From SAR86 cluster bacterium (GTDB lineage: Bacteria; Pseudomonadota; Gammaproteobacteria; Pseudomonadales; Pseudohongiellaceae), in contig NVVJ01000002.1 of the NCBI GenBank assembly GCA_002402175.1, forward strand, positions 60,899-124,898: a stretch of DNA of 64,000 nucleotides. Reading direction: 5' to 3'. Positions 39,571-50,010 of this stretch are shown here, one piece after another (the first letter of the stretch is position 1; the number at the start of each line of letters is the position of its first letter). The notes beneath the pieces are model-generated. The model saw only the letters and a list, made by a program, of their open reading frames with translations. It searched no databases and was not told where the DNA came from. The position numbers and the translations under genes were made by a program.

Positions 39571-40767
39571 TCAACGTAAGGCTGACTGTGCCATCGGCTT
39601 GATTCGATCCCACTTTTTACAACTTGGACACATCCAGTAAAATTTCCTAGACTCAAAGCCACAGTGATTACACTGATATTCAGCGCTTTTTTGAAGCATT
39701 TCTTTCAACAGTTTCTGAACTGCGCGCAGACTTTCCCCTGCATCACTTTTATCATCAGCATCACCAATTTGCAGCCCAAGCAGCTTTAGCAGACCGGCCA
39801 TTGAAGGGTTTATACTGAGCTGCTGCTTTAGGAATGAGAGTGCCGATTCACTCCCTGAATTTTCCTGTATCAATTCAGTTAGAGTGAGCATCACATTAAC
39901 GTCCACACTATCAAGCAAGCTATCCCTCAACAACTTTTCAAAGCCGGCGCTGCTGCCAAGCTGCTCATAACAATCTGAAAGAGGTTGCAACAACTGACCA
40001 ATAAAGTCTGGATTACTGGCAAGAATACGAACTAATTCTTTAATTGCCGCTTTAAACTTACCACGACGTTGTTCAATTTTTGCCAACAAAAATGACGCGC
40101 GAATATTTCGTCTATCGAAAGTGAAGGCACGCTTTATACTCGCCCTGGCTCCGGCATCGTTATTGCTTTCGAGTAATTGTTCTGCAATTTCACAACAGTA
40201 GTGCGCGGCGGCAGCGCGCAGCTCTATATCCTTTTTAAAGGTAGGATTGGCGAGCATCATACTTGAGGAGCTTATCGCCTGTTCCCATTCTTTTTCTGTC
40301 TGGTAAATAGTAATAAGAAAACGCAGCGCCTCCCATTTGAAATTTTTATTTTCATTTAAAACTTCATTTAGTAGACGCTCTGCTCGATCAAGCAAGCCAG
40401 CGGAGATATAGTCCTGCGCTAGCTGCAACCTGGCCGACCCCGAGAACCCTTGCTCGAGCTCTGGCCTCGCCAATAGAGCATGATGAACTTTAATCGCCTT
40501 ATCCACTTTGCCTCTACGACGAAGCAGCGCGCCTAATGCAAGGTGGGTTTCAATAGTTTCACTATTGATTTCCAGAGCGTTTATAAAGGTATCAATAGCT
40601 TCATCAGGCTCATCATTAAGCAGATAGTTCAAACCCACAAAATAATCTTCAAATAAATCATTGTGGGATTTATCCTGAATTTTATTCCGCGGATACATAA
40701 ATCGGCTCATGAGCCAGCCCGCAACAATTGCTATTAGCAATAGAAAGTAAAAACTTATGCTATCCAT
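39571..40767 (-). CDS. lapB: Lipopolysaccharide assembly protein LapB (YciM)
   Basis: A 398-residue inner-membrane protein with one N-terminal helix (about 2-19), a long tetratricopeptide array and a C-terminal rubredoxin-like metal site with CNHCGF and CPSCKKW. In E. coli LapB binds FtsH and controls LpxC, setting the amount of lipopolysaccharide. The start shares one base with the stop of lapA, so translation is probably coupled. Length (E. coli 389) and neighbours are as expected. Confidence 0.95.
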   Translation of the reverse strand: MDSISFYFLLLIAIVAGWLMSRFMYPRNKIQDKSHNDLFEDYFVGLNYLLNDEPDEAIDTFINALEINSETIETHLALGALLRRRGKVDKAIKVHHALLARPELEQGFSGSARLQLAQDYISAGLLDRAERLLNEVLNENKNFKWEALRFLITIYQTEKEWEQAISSSSMMLANPTFKKDIELRAAAAHYCCEIAEQLLESNNDAGARASIKRAFTFDRRNIRASFLLAKIEQRRGKFKAAIKELVRILASNPDFIGQLLQPLSDCYEQLGSSAGFEKLLRDSLLDSVDVNVMLTLTELIQENSGSESALSFLKQQLSINPSMAGLLKLLGLQIGDADDKSDAGESLRAVQKLLKEMLQKSAEYQCNHCGFESRKFYWMCPSCKKWDRIKPMAQSALR

Positions 40768-41093
40768 TATTTACGTAAATCTTTTATTGAGGTGCGGCGC
40801 AATTGCTGTACTTCCTGTTCGGCCTGATCTAACAATCTGCGAAGCCGTCTAATCTCGGATCTTGATTTCAAATTACGAAATATGCCCAATCCAAGCAATA
40901 GCCCTAGCATTCCTCCCGTAACAAATGCCCCAATTATCCATACCGATACGGGTACGGGGGGAAGTTGCCAGTTAGCGAATTTGATAATTACAGGGGTCGA
41001 ATTGAAATACGAGAAAGCCGCGCTGATGACAAACATCAGTATCAAAAAAAATCCTGATAACAATCGTGCAATCTGACGCATCGCGGAAATCAT
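40767..41093 (-). CDS. lapA: Lipopolysaccharide assembly protein LapA
   Basis: A 108-residue inner-membrane protein with two membrane segments (about 9-28 and 46-71), joined by a short loop with the usual KFANWQLPPVPV pattern, then a basic coiled tail. LapA works with LapB in E. coli in lipopolysaccharide control. The gene overlaps lapB by one base and is separated from ihfB by a very strong inverted repeat. Confidence 0.9.
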   Translation of the reverse strand: MISAMRQIARLLSGFFLILMFVISAAFSYFNSTPVIIKFANWQLPPVPVSVWIIGAFVTGGMLGLLLGLGIFRNLKSRSEIRRLRRLLDQAEQEVQQLRRTSIKDLRK

Positions 41094-41172
41094 CCCGGTT
41101 CGGCTACTTGTAGATTTAAGACAAGACCTATTATTTCATAGACAGTATAAATACTGCGAGTAAATCAATACC

Positions 41173-41225
41173 GATAGAAACAAAAACGGCATAACCCAAA
41201 AGGATATGCCGTTTTTGTTTCTATC
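41173..41225. terminator. Perfect 21-bp inverted repeat, bidirectional terminator
   Basis: Arms 41173-41193 and 41205-41225 are exact complements over 21 bases, with an 11-base loop. The stem contains a GC-rich core (ACGGCATA) flanked by A and T runs on either side, so a U tract appears on each strand. It sits in the 147-base gap between the ihfB stop and the lapA start, and on the minus strand follows ihfB directly. Confidence 0.85.
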
Positions 41226-41240
41226 AGCCGAACAGCTGAA

Positions 41241-41543
41241 TTACATGTGATTCTCTACCAACATGCTGGTGTTGACTCGATCACGCAACTCTTTTCCTGG
41301 CTTGAAATGCGGCACATATTTTCCACTTAAGGCCACCGGTGTACCGGTTTTTGGGTTTCGCCCTATGCGAGGAATACGATAATGCAGTGAAAAACTGCCG
41401 AACCCTCTAATCTCTATCCTACCACCTTCGGATAACACCAAAGACATGTATTCAATAACGGCTTTAACCGCCAGCTCAACATCCTTGGATGAGAGTTGGG
41501 TTTGTTTTCCCGCTATACGGTCAATAAGTTCAGACTTAGTCAT
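41241..41543 (-). CDS. ihfB: Integration host factor subunit beta
   Basis: A 100-residue HU/IHF-fold protein, the beta chain of IHF. It opens [20 protein letters not shown] and has the arm [20 protein letters not shown]. With IhfA (24.7 kb) it bends DNA at specific sites. The rpsA-ihfB order is conserved in gammaproteobacteria. A 21-base inverted repeat follows its stop. Confidence 0.96.
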   Translation of the reverse strand: MTKSELIDRIAGKQTQLSSKDVELAVKAVIEYMSLVLSEGGRIEIRGFGSFSLHYRIPRIGRNPKTGTPVALSGKYVPHFKPGKELRDRVNTSMLVENHM

Positions 41544-41607
41544 CGATAATCCCCTGTACCAGTGCGATGCAATTAAATTCCAACGCGCATTATCCGTTCA
41601 GGTAAAT

Positions 41608-41636
41608 CCGAAAGAGAGTGTAATACCCTCTTTCGG
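41608..41636 (-). promoter_or_regulatory. Hairpin between rpsA and ihfB
   Basis: CCGAAAGAG (41608-41616) pairs with CTCTTTCGG (41628-41636), nine perfect base pairs with an eleven-base loop, starting about ten bases after the rpsA stop. No T run follows on the minus strand (ATTTACCTG), so it is more likely a weak terminator or a stabilising 3' hairpin than a full terminator. Confidence 0.45.
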
Positions 41637-41645
41637 GTTTGCTAG

Positions 41646-43319
41646 CTAGCTCTTATCCATCTCTGCCTTAATGAGATCACCAATTGTGCCCGGTGATACA
41701 TCGGCTACATCAGCTTTGTGATCCTTCACGGCCGCTTTCTCATCGTCCATCTCAATTGCTTTAATTGACAAGCTGAGAACTCGGTTTTTGCGATCCACGC
41801 TGACAATCTTAACATCGATTTCAGCTCCCTCGGTCAATGCAGTGCGCACATCTTCTACTTTATCGCGGCTTATTTCAGAAGCTCGTAATACACCTTCAAC
41901 GCCTTCCGCCAATGTCACAATTGCAGATTTTGCTTCTAGAGTTGTCACTACACCTTTCACTATGCTGCCTTTCTCAAACTCGCTTGCATAGTTCATGAAA
42001 GGATCATCTTCGAGTTGCTTCACACCAAGCGAAATTCGCTCGCGCTCTGGGTCGATGGAAAGAATGACTGTTTCGATCTCGTCACCCTTCTTAAATTCTC
42101 GAACGGCTTCTTCGCCAGATTCTTCCCAGGAAATATCAGAAAGATGTACAAGGCCGTCAATATTTCCGTCAAGACCAATAAATATACCAAAATCTGTAAT
42201 TGACTTGATGCTACCGGAGATTTTATCACCTTTCTTGAAATTCTCAGCAAAGCCATCCCAAGGATTTTGAAAACATTGCTTAATGCCTAATGAGATTCGA
42301 CGACGCTCTTCGTCGATATCTAATATCATTACATCAACTTCATCGCCAAGCTGCACGACTTTTGAAGGATGAATGTTTTTATTAGTCCAATCCATTTCAG
42401 AGACGTGAACCAGGCCTTCTACACCCTCTTCCAATTCGGCAAAACAACCGTAGTCAGTAAGGTTAGTAACAATAGCTTTAACCTTTGTCTTCTCAGGATA
42501 ACGCGCTTTAATGGCCACCCAAGGATCTTCACCTAACTGCTTAAGACCCAGAGACACTCGATTACGATCACGATCATATTTGAGTATCTTCACATCGATC
42601 TCATCGCCAACATTAACGATTTCGCTTGGGTGTTTAATTCGTTTCCAAGACATATCAGTGATATGCAGCAAACCATCAACACCACCAAGGTCAACAAAGG
42701 CACCGTAGTCAGTAAGGTTCTTAACAATACCCTTAACAGACATACCTTCTTGTAGTTTTTCTAGCAGAGCATCTCTTTCTTCTGTGCTCACTGATTCTAG
42801 AACCGCACGCCGCGAAACAACCACATTGTTGCGCTTACGATCTAGCTTAATTAGTCTGAATTCAAGTACCTGACCTTCAAGATGCAATGTATCGCGCACT
42901 GGGCGTACATCGACTAGTGAACCAGGCAGGAAGGCACGAATATTGTTTAAATCGACAGTAAAACCGCCTTTGACCTTGCCATTGATAATACCGGTAACGA
43001 TATCGTTCTTCTCATGTGCCGCTTCCAGCTCCATCCATGATTCAGCACGTTTTGCCTTTTCTCTGGACAGGCGTGTCGCACCAGTTCCATCTTCAACAGT
43101 TTCTAGTGCAACTTTAACTTCATTTCCAACCTCAAGTGAAAAATTGCCCTGCTCGTCGAGGAACTCGATTCTGGCAATAACACCTTCTGATTTGAGGCCG
43201 GCGTGGACTGTTACCCAGTCCGAATCTATTTCTATCACGGTGCCGGTTACGATGGCACCTGGGGTCATATCTATTTCTGTAAGGCTTTGTTCAAATAGTT
43301 CTGCAAAATTTTCGGTCAT
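41646..43319 (-). CDS. rpsA: 30S ribosomal protein S1
   Basis: A 557-residue protein with six S1 (OB-fold) repeats, as in E. coli (557). S1 sits on the small subunit and brings mRNAs with weak ribosome binding sites to the ribosome. Repeats are marked by recurring blocks such as [40 protein letters not shown] and [20 protein letters not shown]. Its own leader has only a weak GGA site and a long hairpin upstream, in line with S1 self-control known in E. coli. The gene lies 198 bases after cmk. Confidence 0.98.
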   Translation of the reverse strand: MTENFAELFEQSLTEIDMTPGAIVTGTVIEIDSDWVTVHAGLKSEGVIARIEFLDEQGNFSLEVGNEVKVALETVEDGTGATRLSREKAKRAESWMELEAAHEKNDIVTGIINGKVKGGFTVDLNNIRAFLPGSLVDVRPVRDTLHLEGQVLEFRLIKLDRKRNNVVVSRRAVLESVSTEERDALLEKLQEGMSVKGIVKNLTDYGAFVDLGGVDGLLHITDMSWKRIKHPSEIVNVGDEIDVKILKYDRDRNRVSLGLKQLGEDPWVAIKARYPEKTKVKAIVTNLTDYGCFAELEEGVEGLVHVSEMDWTNKNIHPSKVVQLGDEVDVMILDIDEERRRISLGIKQCFQNPWDGFAENFKKGDKISGSIKSITDFGIFIGLDGNIDGLVHLSDISWEESGEEAVREFKKGDEIETVILSIDPERERISLGVKQLEDDPFMNYASEFEKGSIVKGVVTTLEAKSAIVTLAEGVEGVLRASEISRDKVEDVRTALTEGAEIDVKIVSVDRKNRVLSLSIKAIEMDDEKAAVKDHKADVADVSPGTIGDLIKAEMDKS

Positions 43320-43342
43320 TAGTTAATCCAATTATTTCAAAT

Positions 43343-43375
43343 AGTTATAAAGCATATTTAATATGACTTATAACT
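43343..43375 (-). promoter_or_regulatory. Hairpin in the rpsA leader
   Basis: AGTTATAA (43343-43350) pairs with TTATAACT (43368-43375), and inside it CATAT pairs with ATATG, giving an extended AT-rich hairpin that starts 23 bases before the rpsA ATG on the mRNA. The region between the hairpin and ATG has only a weak ribosome binding site. In E. coli folded leader hairpins and no strong Shine-Dalgarno allow S1 to repress its own mRNA, so a like role is reasonable but inferred. Confidence 0.45.
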
Positions 43376-43517
43376 TTCCGCGCTCCAGTGTGCGGGGTAA
43401 TTAAGTTTAATTCTATGGTTGCCAATTCTGGTGTTACAACCAAAGAACAGTTTCACTGCTTATAATCTACAACGGTTTCTTGCCGGGCTTTAACCACCTA
43501 GCTTTAACTACTTATTT

Positions 43518-44183
43518 CTAACTACCAGCTACCAGTTCAAGTACCTGAGAAACAACCTGATCTATATCCAAATTAGTTGTGTCAATAATAACAGCATCTT
43601 TAGCGGGCTTAAGCGGCGAGATTGTGCGTTCACTATCACGCTGATCTCGCTCTTTTAGGTCTCGCAAAAGGTCGGGCAGAATAGCATCAATACCCTTACC
43701 TATCAACTGCTTATATCGCCTCTCAGCTCTCTCCTCGGGGCTGGCTGTAAGGTAAATTTTAGGCCTGGCATCAGGAAATACTACCGTCCCCATATCCCTT
43801 CCATCCGCTACCAGCCCTGGCGGCTGTCGAAACCCCAGCTGCGCCTCCAACAAGGCCTCCCTCGCTGCGGGCATAGCGCCTAGTGTTGACGCCATATCAC
43901 TGGCAATGGCTGTACGTATTTCCTTAGTAACGCTTTCTCCGTCTAACCATAAGGTTCCAGGGCCACCGCGCCCAAACTCGATATTCAGTTTGCCAGCTAG
44001 CTCCGCGACTGCCGACGGCTTATTTATGTCGATATTGTATTTTAAGACGGCGACTCCGAGCACTCGATACAGCGCACCACTGTCCAGAAGCTTATAGCCA
44101 AGATTGTCGGCTACAAGCGAAGCAATCGTGCCTTTACCAGACCCAGAAGGTCCATCTATCGCAATAACCCGAGCGTTGCTCAT
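43518..44183 (-). CDS. cmk: Cytidylate kinase
   Basis: A 221-residue kinase that turns CMP and dCMP into CDP and dCDP. The P-loop is DGPSGSGKGT near residue 11, the CMP-binding set includes LLDSGALYRV, and RDMGTVVFPDA with LTASPEERAERRY follows. Its start is 3 bases from the stop of the tyrA-aroA gene, so they are probably translated together. The cmk-rpsA order is conserved. Confidence 0.96.
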   Translation of the reverse strand: MSNARVIAIDGPSGSGKGTIASLVADNLGYKLLDSGALYRVLGVAVLKYNIDINKPSAVAELAGKLNIEFGRGGPGTLWLDGESVTKEIRTAIASDMASTLGAMPAAREALLEAQLGFRQPPGLVADGRDMGTVVFPDARPKIYLTASPEERAERRYKQLIGKGIDAILPDLLRDLKERDQRDSERTISPLKPAKDAVIIDTTNLDIDQVVSQVLELVAGS

Positions 44184-44186
44184 GTA

Positions 44187-46403
44187 CTACTCAACACTTG
44201 CGACAATTTTGACTCCAACATGACTCGCCAACTCCACAAAATCAGGGAATGAAGTGGCCACATTGCCACAATTGGCTATAGTCACAGTCGATTTCGCCCG
44301 CAGTCCAGCAATAGCAAATGACATGGCAATTCTATGATCACCAAAGCTATCAACACAGCCACCACCGATATCACCCCCGGTTATACAAATACCATCCGGG
44401 AAGGTTTCTACTCGTATGCCTAATATTTCGAGTCCTTTTGCCATTGCATCTATGCGATCGCTTTCTTTAACCCGTAACTCTTCTGCTCCGTGTAATAAGG
44501 TTTTGCCCTCAGCACAGGCCGCCGCAACAAATAGCACTGGAAATTCATCGATTGCCAGAGGAATCTGATCCATTGGCACTTCAATCCCTTTGAGGGGACG
44601 ATACCGAATTCTCAGGTCAGCGACAGGCTCCCCACCTACAAGCCTCTCATTACTTAAGCTAATGTCCGCTCCCATCTTGCCCAACAAATTAACGATTCCA
44701 ATACGCGTTGGGTTAATACCAACATGCTCAAGCATTAAGTCTGAGCCTGGCGTAATCGCTGCAGCTACCATAAAAAATGCCGCTGATGACACATCCGCCG
44801 GTACTTCAATTTCGGTCCCGGAAAGATTGTGACCTCCTTCGACGCCACACGTCCCTTCATCTGTGTATTTTTTCATCGGATAGGAAAAACCACTTAACAT
44901 TCGTTCCGTGTGATCTCGGCAAGGCGCGGGTTCGGATATTTCGGTGAGTCCTTCAGCATAAAGACCTGCAAGCAACAGACAGGATTTAACCTGAGCACTG
45001 GCCATTGGCATGTCGTATTTAATTCCCTTTAAAGGACGTCCAGTAATTTTTAGCGGTGGAGTACCATCGGTGTCCGTATCTATTAGCGCACCCATTTCTC
45101 GAAGCGGCTTTACAATTCTATTCATTGGACGCTGGGAAAGTGACTCATCGCCTGTTAGCTCACTACTAAACGATTGCGCCGATAGCAGGCCCGTTAGCAG
45201 CCGCATGGCGGTTCCAGAATTTCCCATGTACAGCGATTTACGCGGCGCTTTCAAACCGTGTTTACCAACGCCATAAATCGTCAGCTCACCGTTTTCAGGG
45301 CCGACAATAGTAACGCCCATTTCTCTAAAGGCAGCGACGGTATTAAGTGCATCTTCTCCCTCTAAGAAACCCTTAATATGCGTAGTACCATCAGCTATAG
45401 CACCTAATATAATTGAACGATGAGAAATAGATTTATCGCCGGCAACTCGAATCGTTCCTTCAATTGATCCGCCGGGATCAACACAAAATTTTAATTTACT
45501 GTTGCTCATTGTTTCCTGATTTGTAGGTTTAAAGTGTGTATTGATGAAGTTATCGCGTGTCTGCTTTGCCTGTGAAAAAACATTTTTCAAATAGTCGTGG
45601 TCTTTGTTTTCTATTGCCGTTTTCAGGCTATGTAAATTTTCAATATAGGCATCCAGAACTCTACCAGTCGCGGCGCTGTTCGCTATAAAAATATCTGCCC
45701 ACATTCTGGCGTCGCTGGATGCCAGGCGGCTAAAATCGGCAAACCCGCCTGCAGCATAGCGAAAAATATCTTCACTTTGCTCCTGCTTTACGAGCACATC
45801 CACAATCGCATATGCCAGTAGATGTGGAAGATGACTGGTTGCCGCAAGCACCTCGTCATGTCTTTCACTACTCATTCCCAGCACATTCGCCCCTAAGCTT
45901 CGCCATAGGCTGTTAATGACGGCGATTGACTCCGGAGCATTCATGCTTTGAGGCGTAATGATTACATTACGATTAGTAAACAGGTCACTAATGGATGCGT
46001 CATATCCGCTTTTTTCTGAACCGGCGATAGGATGAGCGGGAACGAATTTGCGTTGAAAATCTTCGCCTAGCTCTCGTGATATAGCCAGCACATGTGACTT
46101 AACGCTTGCAACATCTGTAATAATTGCATCGCTCTTACAGTGCAATGCAATCTCCGGCAATAGCCTGGCAATAGTCAGCGGAGGCAATGCAACAATGACG
46201 ACATCTGCTTTAGCGCACATCGCCGCGATGGTACCGCTCTCGTCTATTACTTTGTCCTGCTTTGCCTGCTCAAGAGTTTCCGAGCTCTTATCGCACGCAA
46301 GGAGTACTCGATGAGGCAAAGCTTTTCTTAATCCACGTGCGACTGACCCGCCAATCATACCAAGGCCAATAATAAGAATAGACTTTTCAGCGATATCACT
46401 CAC
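44187..46403 (-). CDS. Fused prephenate dehydrogenase and EPSP synthase (TyrA-AroA)
   Basis: A 738-residue fusion of two aromatic-pathway enzymes. Residues 1-298 are a prephenate/arogenate dehydrogenase with the NAD fold GLGMIGGS and no chorismate-mutase part. From about residue 299, AroA (5-enolpyruvylshikimate-3-phosphate synthase) has AGDKSISHR, MGNSGTAMRLL, DESLSQRP and the ESDRID block near the C-terminus. This fusion is known in Pseudomonas and relatives. Met299 (45507-45509) has an AGGA site four bases upstream, so AroA might also be made by itself. It is 27 bases after pheA and 3 before cmk. Confidence 0.94.
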   Translation of the reverse strand: MSDIAEKSILIIGLGMIGGSVARGLRKALPHRVLLACDKSSETLEQAKQDKVIDESGTIAAMCAKADVVIVALPPLTIARLLPEIALHCKSDAIITDVASVKSHVLAISRELGEDFQRKFVPAHPIAGSEKSGYDASISDLFTNRNVIITPQSMNAPESIAVINSLWRSLGANVLGMSSERHDEVLAATSHLPHLLAYAIVDVLVKQEQSEDIFRYAAGGFADFSRLASSDARMWADIFIANSAATGRVLDAYIENLHSLKTAIENKDHDYLKNVFSQAKQTRDNFINTHFKPTNQETMSNSKLKFCVDPGGSIEGTIRVAGDKSISHRSIILGAIADGTTHIKGFLEGEDALNTVAAFREMGVTIVGPENGELTIYGVGKHGLKAPRKSLYMGNSGTAMRLLTGLLSAQSFSSELTGDESLSQRPMNRIVKPLREMGALIDTDTDGTPPLKITGRPLKGIKYDMPMASAQVKSCLLLAGLYAEGLTEISEPAPCRDHTERMLSGFSYPMKKYTDEGTCGVEGGHNLSGTEIEVPADVSSAAFFMVAAAITPGSDLMLEHVGINPTRIGIVNLLGKMGADISLSNERLVGGEPVADLRIRYRPLKGIEVPMDQIPLAIDEFPVLFVAAACAEGKTLLHGAEELRVKESDRIDAMAKGLEILGIRVETFPDGICITGGDIGGGCVDSFGDHRIAMSFAIAGLRAKSTVTIANCGNVATSFPDFVELASHVGVKIVASVE

Positions 46404-46430
46404 TTAATTCGATCCGTGTAAGCATAGTAT

Positions 46431-47288
46431 TCAATCTGAATGACGACGTGATGGGTATGAACCAAGGACCTTTATTTCAACCGCCGATGAATATAAACGC
46501 TCGAATAGAACAGCTATATTGTCATCTTTTACATGCCCCTCAAAATCAATGAAGAACACATATTCCCACGCTTCTTTTTTCGATGGCCTGGTTTCGATTT
46601 TGCTTAAACTAATCTGCAACTCTTCAAATGGTTGCAATAGCCTGAATAGTGACCCTGGCTTATTCTCGGTATATAGCAACAAGCTTGTTTTGTCGTTACC
46701 ACTAGGTTCAGTTTCAGTATTTTTGCTGGCCAGTATCAAAAAACGAGTGCTATTATTTTTTTGATCCTGAATTTTTGAATCTAGAATTTCTAAATCATAA
46801 ATTCGCGCCGCCATCTCTCCCGCTATTGCCGCAACGCCCTGCGTACTCTGCGCCAACTTTGCCGCTTCGGCATTGCTAGCGCATTCCACTTGTTTTACAC
46901 CTGAGTAATTTGCTGACAACCATTTCCTGCACTGAGCCAATGATTGTTTATGTGACGCTATTGAATCAATATTTGCAGCATCGCTGTTTTTACGAACAAG
47001 AAAGTTGTGTTCAATTGACACTACTTTTTCCGCAACTATTGTTACATTGCTGTCTATCAAACAATCTTGCGTATTATTAATTGCACCCTCTGTAGAATTT
47101 TCTACAGGCACAACACCATAGTGCGTGCTGTTATTTTCAACTGCTGCAAAAACATCATCAATACTGGAACAATCTACATAAATACACTCATCGCCGAACT
47201 GTCTTAGCGCCGCCAACTGGGTATAAGTTCCGGCCGGTCCCAGGTAAGCTACTTTTGTGTCTTTAGTAGAATTAGAAATGTCAGTCAT
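46431..47288 (-). CDS. pheA: Prephenate dehydratase without chorismate mutase domain
   Basis: A 285-residue prephenate dehydratase that makes phenylpyruvate on the way to phenylalanine. The catalytic domain (about 10-185) has YLGPAGTYTQLAA, VPVENSTEGAINNT and the conserved STRFLILA at its end; a C-terminal ACT domain (about 200-285) with KPGSLFRLLQPF and KIETRPSKKEAWEYVFFID senses phenylalanine. E. coli and Pseudomonas PheA begin with a chorismate mutase domain of about 90 residues; this one does not, and the 139-base gap before it is too short to hold one. It lies between gyrA and the tyrA-aroA fusion; serC and hisC, present there in Pseudomonas, are absent. Confidence 0.92.
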   Translation of the reverse strand: MTDISNSTKDTKVAYLGPAGTYTQLAALRQFGDECIYVDCSSIDDVFAAVENNSTHYGVVPVENSTEGAINNTQDCLIDSNVTIVAEKVVSIEHNFLVRKNSDAANIDSIASHKQSLAQCRKWLSANYSGVKQVECASNAEAAKLAQSTQGVAAIAGEMAARIYDLEILDSKIQDQKNNSTRFLILASKNTETEPSGNDKTSLLLYTENKPGSLFRLLQPFEELQISLSKIETRPSKKEAWEYVFFIDFEGHVKDDNIAVLFERLYSSAVEIKVLGSYPSRRHSD

Positions 47289-47427
47289 TTATGGTGGCTA
47301 TTATGGCGGCTATGTATTTTGCTGCCGAAATTTGAATAAAGCTAATACCTGAACATATTAGCTAAAGTAACTGTTAGGTAGTCAGTTTGAATCACCCTAA
47401 ATTAGAATGCGGTTGAAAATTTCCAAT

Positions 47428-50010
47428 TTATTCTGCGTCAGAAGATCCCTCATCAGCATCATCCTCGAAAACTTCAGGCGCTTCCGGTTCGTCTACCTGC
47501 TCCAGACCAACCAGTTTTTCCCCTGCTTTTAAGCGAATCAAGCGTACGCCTTGCGTGTTCCTGCCTTGTACAGAGACTTCTTCAACGCGCGTTCTCACCA
47601 GAGTACCTTTATCGGAAATCAGCATTATTTCATCGCTTTCTGATACCTGTACAGCACCTACCACCGCACCGTTTCGCTCACTAACCTGCATGCCAATAAC
47701 ACCCTGGCCGCCTCGTCCATAAACAGGAAAGTCTTCTGTCTGAGTTCGTTTGCCGTATCCGTTTTCACTCACTGTAAGAATTTGTTTGTCGGCGTCTGGA
47801 ATAATCAGGGCTATCATTTTAAACCCTTCCGCCATTTTGATTCCCCTAACGCCACGAGCAGTCCGGCCCATAGCGCGAACATCGTTTTCATTGAAGCGAA
47901 TAGTTTTACCGCTACTGCTAATAAGCATTACATCTTTCGTGCCATCAGTTTCTGCTGTGCCAACCAGTTCATCACCTTCATCCAGTTCGATAGCCCTTAA
48001 ACCAACACTGCGCTGTCTTGCAAAATTGGTGAGAGCAGTCTTTTTCACTGTGCCATTAGAAGTAGCCATGAACACAAAACGATCTTCCAAATATTCTCTA
48101 ACTGGCAACATACTGGTAATACGCTCTCCTTCTTCAAGCGGAAGGATATTAATAATTGGTTTTCCGCGAGATATACGGCTCGCCACAGGAATCATGAATA
48201 CTTTTAGCCAAAATACTTTTCCTGTACTACTAAAACATAGCAAAGTGTCGTGAGTGTTTGCTATTAACAAGTGTTCAACAATATCCTCATCTTTCACCGA
48301 TGCTGCGGCCTTGCCTGTTCCTCCGCGTCTTTGTGCGGAGTAGTCTGCTAATGGCTGCGCCTTGGCATAGCCAGTTTTTGAAATAGTCACTACACGATCT
48401 TCTTCGGAGATTAAATCTTCCATCGTTAGGTCGAGCTGTGAGCCTACAATTTCAGTACGCCTCTCATCGCCATATTCGTCTCGAACTTGTTCTAGTTCTT
48501 CACGGACCACACTTAATAACCGCGGCTGGTTATCTAAAATATCCATATAGTCAGCAATTTGCTTAAGCAATTCCTGGTAATCATTGATCAGCTTTTCATG
48601 TTCCAAACCAGTAAGACGATGCAATCTAAGCTCTAAGATTGCTTGCGCCTGCTCAGGGGTTAGGAAATATTCCTGATCTTTCAATCCATATTTCGAATCC
48701 AGTCCTTCTGGTCGACATGCGTCGGCACCAACTTCGCCGAGCATTTTCAGCACACTGTCAGACTTCCATGAACGTTCTAGAAGTTTTACTTTCGCTTCAG
48801 CAGATGTTGGCGATGCTTTAATCAATGCAATCACGGCATCAATATTGGCAAGGGCAACTGCCAGTCCTTCGAGAAGGTGGCCTTTTTCTCTGGCTTTTCT
48901 TAATAAATAGCTAGTGCGACGAGAAACGACTTCACGACGATGCCGTATAAAGGAATCCAGAGCTTCCTTGAGGTTAAGTAATCTCGGCTGTCCATCTATA
49001 AGGGCAACCATGTTAATGCCAAAAACTGACTGCATTTGAGTTTGGGCGTAGAGGTTATTAAGGACTACCTCTCCCATTTCACCTTTGCGCAACTCAATAA
49101 CAATACGCAAACCATCTTTATCAGACTCGTCACGTAGCTCGGTGATACCTTCAATTTTCTTTTCTTTAACCAGCTCAGCAATTTTTTCAATAAGCTTGGA
49201 TTTATTAAGCTGGTATGGAATTTCATGAACGATGATTGTTTGTTTGCCGGTTTTATCATTTTCGATAATCTCAGCTTTGGCACGCATATAAATGCGGCCT
49301 CTTCCCGTGCGGTAAGCTTGAACGATACCCGCTCTACCATTAATGATTCCGGCAGTAGGAAAATCGGGCCCTTTTATATATTCCATCAGGCCGTCAATAT
49401 CGATATCAGGGTTATCCAGAAGCGCAATCACGCCTCCAATTACTTCGATAAGGTTGTGCGGTGGAATGTTAGTCGCCATGCCAACCGCAATACCAGACGA
49501 ACCATTCACTAGTAAGTTAGGGATACGAGTTGGCATTACATCAGGAATTTGCTCCGTGCCATCGTAATTCGGAGAAAAATCAACAGTATCTTTATCGAGG
49601 TCTGCCAGCAGGTCATGTGCAATCTTGGCCATGCGGATTTCTGTGTATCGCATAGCAGCAGCGGAATCGCCATCAATGGAGCCAAAATTACCCTGACCAT
49701 CTATCAATGGATATCTTAAGGAAAAGCTCTGTGCCAGACGCACGATGGTGTCGTAGACAGCGCTATCACCATGAGGGTGATATTTACCAATGACATCGCC
49801 AACAATACGTGCTGATTTTTTGTAAGGTTTATTGTAGTCGTTAGACAACACGTTCATCGCAAATAACACGCGACGGTGTACCGGCTTCAAGCCATCTCTG
49901 GCATCAGGTAATGCCCGCCCTACGATCACGCTCATTGCATAGGCGAGATAGGACTCACGCATTTCACTTTCTAAGGCAACAGGTAATACCTGCTTGGCAA
50001 ACTCAGTCAT
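47428..50010 (-). CDS. gyrA: DNA gyrase subunit A
   Basis: The 860-residue A subunit of gyrase, which cuts and rejoins DNA while adding negative supercoils. The catalytic tyrosine is in [10 protein letters not shown] near residue 120. The quinolone-determining region reads [14 protein letters not shown], with the Ser and Asp of the sensitive wild type. The C-terminal wrapping domain carries the GyrA box QRRGGTG and the usual six repeats. An acidic tail ([16 protein letters not shown]) ends the protein. It heads the gyrA-pheA-tyrA/aroA-cmk-rpsA run. Confidence 0.97.
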   Translation of the reverse strand: MTEFAKQVLPVALESEMRESYLAYAMSVIVGRALPDARDGLKPVHRRVLFAMNVLSNDYNKPYKKSARIVGDVIGKYHPHGDSAVYDTIVRLAQSFSLRYPLIDGQGNFGSIDGDSAAAMRYTEIRMAKIAHDLLADLDKDTVDFSPNYDGTEQIPDVMPTRIPNLLVNGSSGIAVGMATNIPPHNLIEVIGGVIALLDNPDIDIDGLMEYIKGPDFPTAGIINGRAGIVQAYRTGRGRIYMRAKAEIIENDKTGKQTIIVHEIPYQLNKSKLIEKIAELVKEKKIEGITELRDESDKDGLRIVIELRKGEMGEVVLNNLYAQTQMQSVFGINMVALIDGQPRLLNLKEALDSFIRHRREVVSRRTSYLLRKAREKGHLLEGLAVALANIDAVIALIKASPTSAEAKVKLLERSWKSDSVLKMLGEVGADACRPEGLDSKYGLKDQEYFLTPEQAQAILELRLHRLTGLEHEKLINDYQELLKQIADYMDILDNQPRLLSVVREELEQVRDEYGDERRTEIVGSQLDLTMEDLISEEDRVVTISKTGYAKAQPLADYSAQRRGGTGKAAASVKDEDIVEHLLIANTHDTLLCFSSTGKVFWLKVFMIPVASRISRGKPIINILPLEEGERITSMLPVREYLEDRFVFMATSNGTVKKTALTNFARQRSVGLRAIELDEGDELVGTAETDGTKDVMLISSSGKTIRFNENDVRAMGRTARGVRGIKMAEGFKMIALIIPDADKQILTVSENGYGKRTQTEDFPVYGRGGQGVIGMQVSERNGAVVGAVQVSESDEIMLISDKGTLVRTRVEEVSVQGRNTQGVRLIRLKAGEKLVGLEQVDEPEAPEVFEDDADEGSSDAE

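Noticed and set aside
47750..48253. A 167-codon plus-strand frame inside gyrA
   Set aside because: It is antisense to the conserved C-terminal wrapping domain of GyrA and has no family features.
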